Shown here: positions 35,412 through 44,904 of the stretch, piece after piece | Position numbering within the stretch: position 1 is the stretch's first letter | How the letters are laid out: each line of letters begins with the position of its first letter | Assembly (NCBI GenBank): GCA_009772925.1 | Contig: WOUQ01000002.1 | Location: 186,001-250,000 of the forward strand | Reading direction: 5' to 3' | DNA length: 64,000 nt | Origin: a bacterium | GTDB taxonomy: Bacteria > Pseudomonadota > Gammaproteobacteria > Burkholderiales > Thiobacillaceae | Position numbers and translations under genes: made by a program | Notes under the pieces: model-generated | Seen by the model: the letters and a program-made list of their open reading frames with translations, nothing else | Database searches by the model: none | What the model was told of the DNA's origin: nothing

Positions 35412-37337
35412 TTATTCTACCGGAGGCGACGCGGCGCCGGTCTTGCCGCCGCCCGTCGGGTAACGGATGTGATCCACCAGGGCGCGCGTCGACGCGTCGG
35501 GCGCGGTGCTGAGCAGGCTCACCAGCAGCATGGCGAGGAAACCGGCGGGAATGCCGAACACGCCAGCGGACACGTCGCCGATACCCCACCATTTCTCCAT
35601 GCCCAGGAACTTCACGCCGAGCAGGTAGTAGAGGGTCACGCCCAGGCCGGTCAGCATGCCGGCCACCGCGCCCTGCCGCGTCGCCCGACGCCAGAAGATG
35701 CCCAGCACCAGGGCGGGGAAGAAACAGGCGCCGGCGATGGAAAAGGCCCAGGCCACCATGGAAAGGATGGTGTCCGGCCGCAGCGAAGCCACCCAGGCGG
35801 CCACCACCGCGACGCCCAGCAGCAGCGACTTGGAGATGGCCAGGCGGCGCGCGGCGCTGGCGTGGGGGTCGATCATGCGGTAGTAGACGTCGTGCGAAAG
35901 GGCATTGGCGATGGTCAGCAGCAGGCCGTCGGCGGTGGACAAGGCCGCCGCCAGGCCGCCCGCCGCCACCAGGCCGGCGACCACGTAGGGCAGGCCGGCG
36001 ATCTCCGGTGTCGCCAGCACGATCACGTCCGGATTCAGGGTCAGTTCGGCCAGTTGCAGGATGCCGTCGCGGTTGATGTCCTCCACCGCCACCAGGCCCA
36101 CGCGCGACCAGGACGCCACCCAGGCGGGCAGCTCGGCGATGGCCGTGCCGATGACGTTGGTGTAGACCTCGTACTTGGCGAACACCGCGTAGGCCGGCGC
36201 CGTGAAGTACAGCAGGAAGATGAAGAACAGCGACCAGAACACCGATTCCCGCGCCTCGCGCACCGAGGGCGTCGTGTAGTAGCGCATGAGCACGTGCGGC
36301 AGGGCAGCGGTGCCGACCATCAGACAGAACACCAGGGCCAGGAAATTGCGGCGCGCGTCATCCCGCTGCTCGGCCGTCTCGCCGGGAAACGCCTCGGCGT
36401 GGGGATGGGGTGGCGCCGCCTTGTCCTCGGCGCCGCGCAGTTCGCGCAGCAGGCGGTCGCGCTCGGCCGCGGCGGGCGGCGGCGATGCGGCCAGGCGACG
36501 TTCCAGCGCCTCGGCGCGCGCCGCGTAGAGCGCGCGAACCTCGGCCTGGGCCGGGTCGGCCCACAGCGCCCGCTCGCGTTCCGCCAGATCCTGCATGACG
36601 CTGCCATACACCACCTGCGGCAACGGCACGCTGGTGACCTTGTAGGACAGGAACACCACCGGCACCAGGTAGGCGATGATGAGCACGATGTACTGCGCCA
36701 CCTGGGTCCAGGTCACCGCGCGCATGCCGCCCAGGAAGGAACACAGCAGGATGCCGGCGAGGCCGACGAACACGCCGGTCTCGAAGGCGATGCCAAGGAA
36801 GCGGCTGGTGACGATGCCCACCCCGTAGATCTGCGCGGTGACGTAGGTGAAGGAAGCCAGGATGGCGCCCAGCACGGCGATGGCGCGCGCCAGGTTGCCG
36901 CCGTAGCGGGCGCCGATGAAGTCGGGAATGGTGAACTGGCCGAAGCGGCGCAGGTAAGGTGCCAGCAGCAGGGCGACCAGCACGTAGCCGCCGGTCCAGC
37001 CGAGGACGAAGGCGAGGCCGTCGTAGCCCCTGGCGTAGAGCGTGCCGGCCAGGCCGATGAAGGAGGCCGCGCTCATCCAGTCGGCGCCGGTCGCCATGCC
37101 GTTGTACACCGCCGGCACGCGCCGCCCCGCCACGTAGTACTCGTCCACGTCGGAGGTGCGGCTGACGAAGCCGATACCGGCGTAGAGGGCGATGGTGGCG
37201 GCCATGAACACCCAGCCGATCCATTGTTCCGGCATGCCCATGAACTCCGCCACCGCCAGGGTGAACAGGAACAGCACGAAGCCGCCGGTATAGAAGCTGT
37301 AGTAGCGGAACAGGTTGCGGAGGTAGACCTTCTTCAC
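35412..37337 (-). CDS. Sodium/solute symporter (VC_2705-like, ActP-related)
   Basis: A 641-residue SSS-family transporter with about 13 membrane segments. [42 protein letters not shown] is the sodium-binding first core helix region, and [26 protein letters not shown] the conserved TM8 block. Two extra hydrophilic parts stand out: a charged Ala/Arg/Glu-rich loop (about residues 260-320) and a canonical EF-hand loop [12 protein letters not shown] (about 420-431). The family normally has a DUF4212 partner gene; none is next to it here. Substrates of relatives are short organic acids such as acetate; the actual solute is unknown. Confidence 0.88.
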   Translation of the reverse strand: MKKVYLRNLFRYYSFYTGGFVLFLFTLAVAEFMGMPEQWIGWVFMAATIALYAGIGFVSRTSDVDEYYVAGRRVPAVYNGMATGADWMSAASFIGLAGTLYARGYDGLAFVLGWTGGYVLVALLLAPYLRRFGQFTIPDFIGARYGGNLARAIAVLGAILASFTYVTAQIYGVGIVTSRFLGIAFETGVFVGLAGILLCSFLGGMRAVTWTQVAQYIVLIIAYLVPVVFLSYKVTSVPLPQVVYGSVMQDLAERERALWADPAQAEVRALYAARAEALERRLAASPPPAAAERDRLLRELRGAEDKAAPPHPHAEAFPGETAEQRDDARRNFLALVFCLMVGTAALPHVLMRYYTTPSVREARESVFWSLFFIFLLYFTAPAYAVFAKYEVYTNVIGTAIAELPAWVASWSRVGLVAVEDINRDGILQLAELTLNPDVIVLATPEIAGLPYVVAGLVAAGGLAAALSTADGLLLTIANALSHDVYYRMIDPHASAARRLAISKSLLLGVAVVAAWVASLRPDTILSMVAWAFSIAGACFFPALVLGIFWRRATRQGAVAGMLTGLGVTLYYLLGVKFLGMEKWWGIGDVSAGVFGIPAGFLAMLLVSLLSTAPDASTRALVDHIRYPTGGGKTGAASPPVE

Positions 37338-37457
37338 GGCCGGTCACGTGTTCCAGGGAGCAACGCGGCGATTGTAGCCCCCGCCGGGCAAGACGGGCGG
37401 AGACGCCTGGTGGCTGCGATGCGGCAGCCGGCCCGCCTTACCCCGTTCGCGTCAGGC

Positions 37458-37484
37458 AAAAAAAAGGCGACCGCTCTGGTCGCC
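37458..37484 (-). terminator. Minus-strand terminator downstream of the Mrp operon
   Basis: Read on the minus strand, a perfect 7-bp stem GGCGACC / GGTCGCC with a 5-base loop is followed by eight T residues. It ends leftward transcription about 175 bases past the mrpG stop, leaving a long 3' region or a separate small RNA (see the next entry). Confidence 0.92.
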
Positions 37485-37659
37485 TGAAAGAAGCTGCTAT
37501 CGCTCTTACGCAGCTAAGCCCTGCTCAAGGGATGGCCTCAGGATAAAGCGGAAAAGAAGGGCCCGTAATTGCAGGAACGCGTAAGGGAAACACTTACAAG
37601 AAGGCGAAAGACGAGTCCGCTACCGAGCGCCCGGTGTTTGGCCGCCGAGCGGGCGGGCG
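37485..37659 (-). other. Gene-free stretch before the terminator; possible 3' UTR or small RNA
   Basis: The 322-base gap 37338-37659 contains no credible reading frame. Between the mrpG stop and the terminator the minus strand has lower GC and several potential stems, for example AGCTGCG...CAGCT and GTAAGTG...CTTAC. It could be the 3' UTR of the Mrp operon or an independent or 3'-derived sRNA ending at the strong terminator. I matched it to no known RNA family. Confidence 0.35.
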
Positions 37660-38025
37660 CTAACTTTTCGGTCTTTCCGACGAAATAACCGGGCCGCGCG
37701 CGGACGTGCCTGCTTCCTGGTCAGCGTCCTTGCCAAGGCGCGGCAGGTTCAGGTGCAGCGCCGCCTTGGCCAGCAGGTGCGCGGACACCGGCGCGGTGAT
37801 GAAGAGGAACAGGGTGACCAGGATCTCGTGCAGGCTGAGGCCGTCGCCCTGATGGCTGAAATACACCGAAGAGGCGATCAGCAGGCTGCCCACGCCCAGG
37901 GTGGTGGCCTTGGTCGGGCCGTGCAGGCGGGTGTAGAAATCGCGCAGCCGGGCCAGGCCCAGCGAGCCGATGAAGGTGAAGATGGCGCCGGCGAGGACGA
38001 GGAAGGCCAGCAGGGTATCGAGCAT
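37660..38025 (-). CDS. mrpG: Monovalent cation/proton antiporter subunit MrpG
   Basis: Small membrane subunit of the Mrp complex. TFIGSLGLARLRDFYTRLHGPTKATTLGVGSLLIASSVYF and ILVTLFLFITAPVSAHLLAKAA are the family blocks, giving three membrane helices. The 121-residue protein has a hydrophilic tail. Last gene of the first Mrp operon, 10 bases after mrpF. Confidence 0.95.
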   Translation of the reverse strand: MLDTLLAFLVLAGAIFTFIGSLGLARLRDFYTRLHGPTKATTLGVGSLLIASSVYFSHQGDGLSLHEILVTLFLFITAPVSAHLLAKAALHLNLPRLGKDADQEAGTSARGPVISSERPKS

Positions 38026-38035
38026 GGCGGGCCTT

Positions 38036-38305
38036 CTATTCGATGATGTCGCCGCGCAGCAGGTACTTGCACAGCGCGACGGTGCCGACGAAGCCCATCA
38101 GGGCGATGAGCAGGGCCGCCTCGAAGTACAGGGCGGTGCCGAGCTGGATGCCGAGCAGCACCAGCAGGGCGATGGTGTTGATGTACAGGGTATCCAGGGC
38201 GAGGATGCGGTCGGGCGCGCTGGGGCCGCGCAGCAGTCGCCAGAAGCTGAGGGCGAAGGCGGCGGCGACGAGGGCGAAGGCGATGGGCAGGACCTGGTTC
38301 AACAT
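38036..38305 (-). CDS. mrpF: Monovalent cation/proton antiporter subunit MrpF
   Basis: An 89-residue three-helix protein with the conserved LRGPSAPDRILALDTLYINTIALLVLLG segment (Pro-Asp-Arg motif). Its start overlaps the mrpE end by 7 bases. A member of the E-F-G membrane cluster needed for complex assembly. Confidence 0.95.
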   Translation of the reverse strand: MLNQVLPIAFALVAAAFALSFWRLLRGPSAPDRILALDTLYINTIALLVLLGIQLGTALYFEAALLIALMGFVGTVALCKYLLRGDIIE

Positions 38306-38793
38306 GGTTCGAACACCTCCTTCAGCGGCGCTTCGTAGCGCGCCTTGATTTGCGCGCGGACCTCGTCCGCGTCGGGTGCGTCGAGGGCGTGCACGAGCAG
38401 CGTGCGGCGGTCGCCTGAAAGCCGCGCCGAGACCGTGCCCGGGGTCAGGCAGATGGTATTGGCGAGCAGGCTGATGGCGAGGTCGCCGCGCAGGTCCAGC
38501 GGTACCTCCACCAGCGTCGGGTGCAGACGCTCCGGACGGCCGAGGATGCGCAGCGCCACCACCATGTTGGCCAGCACGATGTCGTGCAGCACGACGAGCG
38601 TGAAGCGCAGCAAGAGCAGAGGCCGATGAATCGTCACGGTCTCCGGCCAGAAGCGCACGGTGAACAGGGGAATCAGCCAGCCCAGCAGGGCGCCGAGCAG
38701 GATGTGGCCCGGATGCAGGCTGTTGTTGAGCAGCAGCCAGACCGCCGCCAGGACCGGGGTGAACAGGGGATGCGGCAGCAGGCGCGAACTCAT
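38299..38793 (-). CDS. mrpE: Monovalent cation/proton antiporter subunit MrpE
   Basis: The 164-residue protein starts MSSRLLPHPLFTPVLAAVWLLLNNSLHPGHILLGALLGWLIP and contains the diagnostic LANTICLTPGTVSARLSGDRRTLLVHALD, where T-x-G-T-V is conserved in MrpE. ATGA overlap with mrpD upstream and overlap with mrpF downstream show translational coupling. Confidence 0.96.
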   Translation of the reverse strand: MSSRLLPHPLFTPVLAAVWLLLNNSLHPGHILLGALLGWLIPLFTVRFWPETVTIHRPLLLLRFTLVVLHDIVLANMVVALRILGRPERLHPTLVEVPLDLRGDLAISLLANTICLTPGTVSARLSGDRRTLLVHALDAPDADEVRAQIKARYEAPLKEVFEPC

Positions 38794-40289
38794 GGGCGGC
38801 CTCCGAGAACGGCGTCGATGTACAGGCGTGGCTGCAGCAGTTGCTCGGCGATCTGCCCGGCGAAGGCGTGGATGGGGCCGGCGGCGACGGTCATGCCGAG
38901 CCCAAGCAGCAGCAGGCCCACCGCCGGCGCCACCGGCACCGGCAGTTCGGGCGAGTCGTCGCGGTGCCGATCGACGCGCAGGAAGAACAGGCTGCCGACG
39001 CGCGCCAGGGCGATCAGGGCAAGCAGGCCGCCGACCAGCAGCACGGCGAGGATCCAGGCGCGCGCCGGATGCGCCAGAGCGGCCTGCAGGATGAGGAACT
39101 TGCCGATGAAGCCCGACAGCGGCGGCAGGCCGGCGAGCAGGATGCCGGCGATGAAGAACAGCCCGCCCAGCCAGTACTCCCCGGTCATGCGCGGCCCCAC
39201 TTCGAAGCGGTCCGCCTGGGCGCCGCGCGCGGCGGCGATGCGCTCGGCGAGCAGGAACATGGCGGCGGCCGCGAAGGTGGAATGCGGCAGGTAGTAGAGG
39301 CCGGCGGCGAGGCCGGCATGGCTGCCCAGGGCGAAGGCGGCAAGCAGGGTGCCCACCGAGGCCACCACCATATAGGCCGCCTGTTCGCGCAGATGGCGCG
39401 CCGCCAGCACGCCGAGCAGGCCCACCAGCAGGGTGGCCAGGGCCAGGGGCAGCAGCCAGGCATCGAGCAGGCCGGCGAGGCCGCCGGCCTCGGCGCCGAA
39501 CAACAGGGTGGACGCGCGCAGGATGGCGTAGGCGCCGACCTTGGTCATGATCGCGAACAGTGCCGCTACCGGCGCGCTGGTGCTGGCGTAGGCGGCGGGC
39601 AGCCAGAGATACAGCGGCAGCAGCGCCGCCTTGAGGGCGAACACGGCGAACAACAGCAGGCCGGCGGCGCGCGCCGGGCCGAGGTTTTCGGCGGGGGTGG
39701 CGGGTATCAGCCGGGCCAGGTCGGCCATGTTGAGGGTGCCGTAGAGGCCGTACAGGGTGCCGACGGCGATGAGGAACAGCGACGAGCCCGCCAGGTTGAT
39801 GACCACGTAATGCAGGCCGGCGCGGGTGCGCTCGACGCCGCCGCCGTGCAGCACCAGGCCGTAGGAGGCGAGCAGCAGGACCTCGAAGAAGACGAACAGG
39901 TTGAAGACGTCGCCGGTGAGAAAGGCGCCGGACAGGCCGAACAGCTGCAACTGGTAGAGCACATGGAAATGGCGTCCGCGCGTGTCCAGCCCATGGCTGG
40001 CGTGCCAGAGCGGGAACAGGGCGAGGAGGGTGGTGATCAGCAGCATCCAGACCGCCAGGCGATCCGCCACCAGGACGATGCCGTAAGGCGCCGGCCAGGC
40101 GCCCAGCGCGTAGCTGAGGATGGCGCCGTCCGCCACCGCCCGCGTCAGCGCCACCGCCACGCCGATCTGCGCCAGCACCGCGGCCAGGGCCAGCGCGCGC
40201 CGCAGGCGGATGTCGAGATGGCGCAGCATGAGCAGGACGATGCCGGCACACAGCGGCAGCAGGATGGGGGCGATGGCCAGATGACTCAT
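38790..40289 (-). CDS. mrpD: Monovalent cation/proton antiporter subunit MrpD
   Basis: A 499-residue NuoM/NuoN-like proton channel subunit with about 14 helices. FVFFEVLLLASYGLVLHG contains the helix 5 Glu, ALFAIMTKVGAYAILR the helix 7 Lys pair, and HSTFAAAAMFLLAERI the later His/Lys region, all part of the charged axis of complex I antiporter-like subunits. GYIGFFLI-like C-terminal segment PPLSGFIGKFLILQAAL is also typical. 28 bases after mrpC. Confidence 0.96.
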   Translation of the reverse strand: MSHLAIAPILLPLCAGIVLLMLRHLDIRLRRALALAAVLAQIGVAVALTRAVADGAILSYALGAWPAPYGIVLVADRLAVWMLLITTLLALFPLWHASHGLDTRGRHFHVLYQLQLFGLSGAFLTGDVFNLFVFFEVLLLASYGLVLHGGGVERTRAGLHYVVINLAGSSLFLIAVGTLYGLYGTLNMADLARLIPATPAENLGPARAAGLLLFAVFALKAALLPLYLWLPAAYASTSAPVAALFAIMTKVGAYAILRASTLLFGAEAGGLAGLLDAWLLPLALATLLVGLLGVLAARHLREQAAYMVVASVGTLLAAFALGSHAGLAAGLYYLPHSTFAAAAMFLLAERIAAARGAQADRFEVGPRMTGEYWLGGLFFIAGILLAGLPPLSGFIGKFLILQAALAHPARAWILAVLLVGGLLALIALARVGSLFFLRVDRHRDDSPELPVPVAPAVGLLLLGLGMTVAAGPIHAFAGQIAEQLLQPRLYIDAVLGGRP

Positions 40290-40317
40290 CGTGCGTCCCT
40301 TTTCCCGGTGCCGGCGC

Positions 40318-40647
40318 TCATGGCTTGTGCTCCGCGTCGACGTGATCGTCGCCGAGCTCGGCGCGCGCCTTCAGGGCCAGCATGATGACGAAGGCGGTCA
40401 TCGCGAAGCTGATGACGATCGCCGTCAGCACCAGGGCCTGCGGCAGGGGATCGGTGTAACCGGGCAGGCCGGTGCCGATGACCGGCGGCTGGCCGATGGC
40501 CAGCCGGCCCATGGCGAACAGGAACAGGTTGACGGCGTAGGACAGCAGGGTCAGGCCCAGCACCACCGGGAAGCTGCGCCCGCGCAGCATGAGATAGACA
40601 CCGCCGGCGGTGAGCACGCCGATCAGCGCGGAGAGCAGGGCTTCCAT
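40318..40647 (-). CDS. mrpC: Monovalent cation/proton antiporter subunit MrpC
   Basis: A NuoK-like 109-residue subunit: three helices with LRGRSFPVVLGLTLLSYAVNLFLFAMG and DPLPQALVLTAIVISFAMTAFVIML. The last block (DPxPQALVLTAIVI) is diagnostic for MrpC. Its ATG overlaps the stop of the fused mrpAB gene. Confidence 0.96.
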   Translation of the reverse strand: MEALLSALIGVLTAGGVYLMLRGRSFPVVLGLTLLSYAVNLFLFAMGRLAIGQPPVIGTGLPGYTDPLPQALVLTAIVISFAMTAFVIMLALKARAELGDDHVDAEHKP

Positions 40648-43460
40648 CAGCGCGCCTCCCCGCTCGAAGTGGCGGCGGCATCGTGGCTGGCGTTGTGCAT
40701 CAGGCCCAGGTGAATGAGGATGAGCAGCGTGGCGCCCACCACGACGAGATACACGCCGAGGTCGAAGGCCATGGCGGAGGCCAGATGGATATCGCCGACC
40801 AGCGGCCAGTGCAGGTGACCGAAGGTCGAGGTGAGGAAGGGATGATCGAAGTAGAAGGAAGCCAGCCCGGTCAGGGTGGCGATTCCCAGGCCGGCGGTGA
40901 TGGCGGGGTGCATGTTGGCGGGCAGCCGCGCGTGCGTCCAGGCGACGCCGTTGGCCAGGTATTGCATGATCAGGGCGACGGCGGTGACCAGGCCGGCGAT
41001 GAAGCCGCCGCCCGGCAGGTTGTGGCCGCGCAGCAGGATGAACACAGACACCAGCAGGGCCAGCGGCAGCAGCAGCCGGGTCAGCGAAGCCATGATGGCC
41101 GGATGCAGGTCGCCATCCCAGGCGCGTCCGTCGGCGTCGCGCGGATGGCCTTGCAGGCGCAGATTGCTCAGCATGGCGTAGATGGCCAGGCCGGCGAGGG
41201 CCAGCACGGTGATTTCGCCGAGCGTGTCGAAGCCGCGGAAGTCCACCAGGATGACGTTCACCACGTTGCCGCCGCCGCCGCCGGGCACGCTGTGCGTGAG
41301 GTAGTAGCCGGAAATGCTGGAGAATGGCCGCGACAGCACCGCCCAGGCCAGGGCGGCGACGCCGAGGCCGGCGAGGCCGGCGATGCCGGCGTCGCGCAGG
41401 CGCCGTGCCGCCGACGATTCCACCGGGCTGTAATGCGGCAGGAAGTAGAGCGCCAGCAGCAACAGGATGACCGTCACCACCTCCACGGAAAGTTGCGTGA
41501 GGGCGAGGTCGGGCGCCGAGAACTTGACGAAGGTCAGCGAGACCAGCAGGCCCACCGAGCCGATCAGCACCAGCGCCAGGAAGCGTTGCCGGTGCAGGGC
41601 GACGGTGGCGACGGTGGCGATGACCATGGCCAGCGCCGCCAGCCCGCTCACCGGATCCACCGGCAGCGAAGCGCGCGCGCCCGACAGCGGGCTGCCGCTG
41701 CCCAGCCAGCCGGCGAGGCCGAGGCCGAGGGCGGCGAGCATGAACACCACCAGCATGCGTTGCAGGGAGGCGTTGTCGAGAACGCGGGTGACGCCGACGG
41801 CCGCGGCCAGGAGGGCGCCGAGCAGACGTTGGTAGATGCGCTTGGCGTCGAGCCGGCCCTCGTTGCGCGCGTGCCAGGCGAACAGCGGCTTGCGTCCGGC
41901 ATACAGCAGGGTGCCGCCAGCCAGGGCGATGACGCTCATCCATAGCGCCGGACTGAAGCCGTGCCAGAGGGCGAGGTCGAATTCCGGCGGCGGCGCCTGC
42001 AGCACGGCGGCGGCCACCAGACTGAGCAGCGGCGCCACGGTCAGCGCCGGCAGGATGCCGACCAGCAGGCAGAGCGCGACCAGGATCTCCACCGGCACCT
42101 TCATCCAGCGCGGCGGCTCATGTGGGGTTCTAGGCAGATCGATGGGGTCGCCGTTGAAGAAGACGTCGTGGATGAAGCGCAGCGAGTAGGCGACGGCGAA
42201 GACTCCGGCGAAGGTGACCGCAGCCGGCAGCAGCCAGCCGAAGGACATGCTGTCGGCGAGGTCGACCGCCTCGGCGAAGAACATCTCCTTGGACAGGAAG
42301 CCGTTGAACAACGGCACCCCGGCCATCGCCGCGGCGGCCACCATGGCCAGGGTGGCGGTGTAGGGCATGAACTTCCAGAGGCCGTTGATGCGGCGCATGT
42401 CGCGCGTGCCGCACTCGTGGTCGATGATGCCGGCGGCCATGAACAGGCCGGCCTTGAAGGTGGCGTGATTGATGATGTGGAACACCCCGGCGACGGCGGC
42501 GAGCGGCGTGCCGATGCCGAACAGCGCGGTGATCAGGCCCAGATGGCTGATCGTCGAATAGGCCAGCAGCCCCTTCAGGTCGTGCTTGAACAGGGCGATG
42601 ACGGCGCCAACCAGTAGGGTCGTGAGACCGATGCCGCCGACCAGCAGGGTCCATTCCCAGGTGCCCGAAAGCGCCGGGAACAGGCGCGCCAGCAGGAACA
42701 CCCCGGCCTTCACCATGGTCGCCGAGTGCAGGTAGGCCGAAACCGGCGTCGGCGCCGCCATGGCGTGCGGCAGCCAGAAGTGGAAGGGAAACTGGGCGGA
42801 CTTGGCGAAGGCGCCGAGCAGAATGAGGATCAGCGTCGGCCGGTACAACTCGTGGCCGCGGATGAGGTCGCCGGCGGCCAGCACCGCGGAGAGTTCGTAG
42901 CTGCCGACGATCTCGCCGAGCAACAGGATGCCGCCGAGCAGGGCGAGGCCGCCGGCGCCGGTGATGGCCAGCGCCATGCGCGCGCCGGTGCGGGCATCCT
43001 CGCGATAACGCCAGTAGCCGATGAGTAGGAAGGAGGACAGGCTGGTCAGTTCCCAGAAGATCAGCAACTGGATCAGGTTCTCCGACAGCACCACGCCCAG
43101 CATGGAGCCCATGAACAGCAGCAGATAGGCATACAGCCGGCCCAGGCTGTCCCGCTCCGACAGGTAGTAGAGCGCATACAGGATGACCAGCAGGCCGATG
43201 CCGAGGATCAGTCCGGCGAACAGCAGGCCGAGGCCGTCGAGGCGGAAAGCGAGATCGAGGCCGGCGGACGGTATCCAGTGCAACCGCTCGATGGTGGTCG
43301 CCCCGGAAACCCCCACCATGAATGCCGGCAGCAATTGCAGGAATGCCAGCAAGGTCACGCCGCCCGCCGCCCATGCCGCCTGCGCGCGGCCGCGCGCAGC
43401 AAGATATGCGACCAGCGGGGCGCCTAGAAAAGGGGTGAGGACGGCGAGGAAAAGGCTCAT
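40647..43460 (-). CDS. mrpA: Fused Mrp antiporter subunits A and B (PhaAB type)
   Basis: A 937-residue fusion. Residues 1 to about 780 are MrpA: a NuoL-like domain (FWELTSLSSFLLIGYWRY with the key Glu, PFHFWLPHAMAAPTPVSAYLHSATMVKAGVFLL, GLLAYSTISHLGLI) followed by the MbhD/MbhE-like tail VILVDFRGFDTLGEITVLALAGLAIYAML. Residues about 790-937 are MrpB, with LRGHNLPGGGFIAGLVTAVALIMQYLANG. Fusion of A and B is usual in proteobacterial Pha/Mrp systems. First gene of the six-cistron operon A/B-C-D-E-F-G, which expels Na+ or K+ in exchange for protons and is important at high pH or high salt. Confidence 0.96.
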   Translation of the reverse strand: MSLFLAVLTPFLGAPLVAYLAARGRAQAAWAAGGVTLLAFLQLLPAFMVGVSGATTIERLHWIPSAGLDLAFRLDGLGLLFAGLILGIGLLVILYALYYLSERDSLGRLYAYLLLFMGSMLGVVLSENLIQLLIFWELTSLSSFLLIGYWRYREDARTGARMALAITGAGGLALLGGILLLGEIVGSYELSAVLAAGDLIRGHELYRPTLILILLGAFAKSAQFPFHFWLPHAMAAPTPVSAYLHSATMVKAGVFLLARLFPALSGTWEWTLLVGGIGLTTLLVGAVIALFKHDLKGLLAYSTISHLGLITALFGIGTPLAAVAGVFHIINHATFKAGLFMAAGIIDHECGTRDMRRINGLWKFMPYTATLAMVAAAAMAGVPLFNGFLSKEMFFAEAVDLADSMSFGWLLPAAVTFAGVFAVAYSLRFIHDVFFNGDPIDLPRTPHEPPRWMKVPVEILVALCLLVGILPALTVAPLLSLVAAAVLQAPPPEFDLALWHGFSPALWMSVIALAGGTLLYAGRKPLFAWHARNEGRLDAKRIYQRLLGALLAAAVGVTRVLDNASLQRMLVVFMLAALGLGLAGWLGSGSPLSGARASLPVDPVSGLAALAMVIATVATVALHRQRFLALVLIGSVGLLVSLTFVKFSAPDLALTQLSVEVVTVILLLLALYFLPHYSPVESSAARRLRDAGIAGLAGLGVAALAWAVLSRPFSSISGYYLTHSVPGGGGGNVVNVILVDFRGFDTLGEITVLALAGLAIYAMLSNLRLQGHPRDADGRAWDGDLHPAIMASLTRLLLPLALLVSVFILLRGHNLPGGGFIAGLVTAVALIMQYLANGVAWTHARLPANMHPAITAGLGIATLTGLASFYFDHPFLTSTFGHLHWPLVGDIHLASAMAFDLGVYLVVVGATLLILIHLGLMHNASHDAAATSSGEAR

Positions 43461-43524
43461 GACGATAGGCGGTGGTGATCAGATCGACCTTGAATCCGCA
43501 AGTTCAATGCCTCCGCCGGCGTCG

Positions 43525-43549
43525 GCATGCGCAACCTCCGCATGCGCAA
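43525..43549. promoter_or_regulatory. Direct repeat upstream of mrpAB
   Basis: GCATGCGCAA occurs twice (43525-43534 and 43540-43549), 15 bases apart from start to start, 65-90 bases upstream of the mrpAB start. Read on the minus strand it is two TTGCGCATGC boxes separated by GGAGG. Tandem boxes on nearly the same helical face could bind a regulator of the Mrp operon. No family is assigned. Confidence 0.35.
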
Positions 43550-43620
43550 GAGAGCCGCCAAGCCGCGTCGCACGAGCTTCATTGCCAAGAGAACGGCAGG
43601 CAACGGTCGGCGTCCGCAGG

Positions 43621-44904
43621 TCAGTGCGTCAGGTTGTACTGCAGGATGTAGGCGCCCGCGCCGGCAAAATAGCCGATCAGCGCCAGGCCGCTGATCTTCC
43701 TGACGTACCAGAAGAAGTGGATCTTCTCCAGGCCCATCGCCGCCACGCCGGCTGCCGAACCAATGATCAGGATGGAGCCGCCGGTGCCGGCACAGTAGGC
43801 CAGGAACTCCCACAGGAAGTGGTCGGTCGGGTACTGTTCCATGCTGTACATGCCCATCGATGCCGCCACCAGCGGCACGTTGTCGACCACGGCACTGGCC
43901 AGACCGATGAGGATCACGATGATGTCGAGTCGGCCGACGTTCTGGTCGAGCCAGCCAGCCAGCGAGCTAAGGATGTGGGTGTGCTCCAGCGTGGCGACGG
44001 CGAGCAGGATGCCGACGAAGAACACGATCGAACTCATGTCGATCTTTGACAGGGCGTGCACCAGGGTCAGGTGATGCTTGTACTCGTCCTCCTTGCGGCG
44101 ATGGATCAGGTCGCCGACCAGCCAGAGAATGCCCAAGCCGAACAGGATGCCGATGAAGGGCGGCAGGTGGGTGATGGTCTTGAATGCCGGCACGGCAACG
44201 AGGATGCCGAGACCGAGGAAGAACATCAGGTTACGCTCGAAATCAGTGGTCTGAGGACCGTTGTCCATATCGACCTTCGTCGGCGATACAACCGGCTGGC
44301 CGCGCAGCATATAGGCTGTCACTGCCAGCGGCACCAGCAGACTGATCACCGAGGGCAGGAAGACCGACTCCATGATGTTCAGCGTGGTGATCTGGCCGCC
44401 GATCCAGAGCATCGTCGTGGTCACGTCGCCGATCGGCGTCCATGCCCCGCCCGCATTGGCCGCGATGACAATGATGCCGGCAAAAAACAGGCGCTCGTCG
44501 TGCTTGGCGAGAATCTTCTTCATCAACGAGACCATGACAATGGTCGTCGTCAGGTTGTCGAGGATGGCGGAGAGGAAGAAGGTGACGAAGCCGACCAGCC
44601 ACATCAGTTTTGACAACCGGGACGTGCGGATGTGCTTGGTGATGACCTCGAAGCCGTTGTGCGAGTCCACCACCTCGACGATGGTCATGGCTCCTATCAG
44701 GAAGAAGACGATTTGGGCGGTGCCCATCAGCGAGTGGCCCAGCTCGTGGCTGACCTGGTGGTGGTCGCCGGTGGACATCGCATAGATGGTCCACAACACG
44801 CCGGCGCCCACCAGCGCCGAGGCGGACTTGTTGATCTTCAGAGGATGTTCAAGGGCAATCGCGGCGTAGGCGAGGATGAAAACGACGACAAGCGCTGTCT
44901 GCAT
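43621..44904 (-). CDS. nhaD: Sodium/proton antiporter NhaD
   Basis: A 427-residue arsenite permease/NhaD-superfamily protein with about 12 helices. LIGAMTIVEVVDSHNGFEVITKHIRT, FLSAILDNLTTTIVMVSLMKKIL, IVIAANAGGAWTPIGDVTTTMLWIGGQI and LASAVVDNVPLVAASMGMY are the conserved NhaD blocks, including the polar DNLTT and DNVPL half-helix motifs that bind sodium. NhaD works best at alkaline pH. It lies between the Mrp operon and the sodium-channel operon, in the same orientation. Confidence 0.96.
   Translation of the reverse strand: MQTALVVVFILAYAAIALEHPLKINKSASALVGAGVLWTIYAMSTGDHHQVSHELGHSLMGTAQIVFFLIGAMTIVEVVDSHNGFEVITKHIRTSRLSKLMWLVGFVTFFLSAILDNLTTTIVMVSLMKKILAKHDERLFFAGIIVIAANAGGAWTPIGDVTTTMLWIGGQITTLNIMESVFLPSVISLLVPLAVTAYMLRGQPVVSPTKVDMDNGPQTTDFERNLMFFLGLGILVAVPAFKTITHLPPFIGILFGLGILWLVGDLIHRRKEDEYKHHLTLVHALSKIDMSSIVFFVGILLAVATLEHTHILSSLAGWLDQNVGRLDIIVILIGLASAVVDNVPLVAASMGMYSMEQYPTDHFLWEFLAYCAGTGGSILIIGSAAGVAAMGLEKIHFFWYVRKISGLALIGYFAGAGAYILQYNLTH

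Noticed and set aside
37340-37360. GGTCACGTGTTCC near the symporter start, resembling parS
   Set aside because: Only the CACGTG centre is shared; both outer half-sites differ from GTTTCACGTGAAAC at several positions.
34263-37487. Long open frames on both strands overlapping hemE and the symporter
   Set aside because: HemE and the symporter have complete conserved blocks on the minus strand in one frame; the others have repetitive low-complexity composition.
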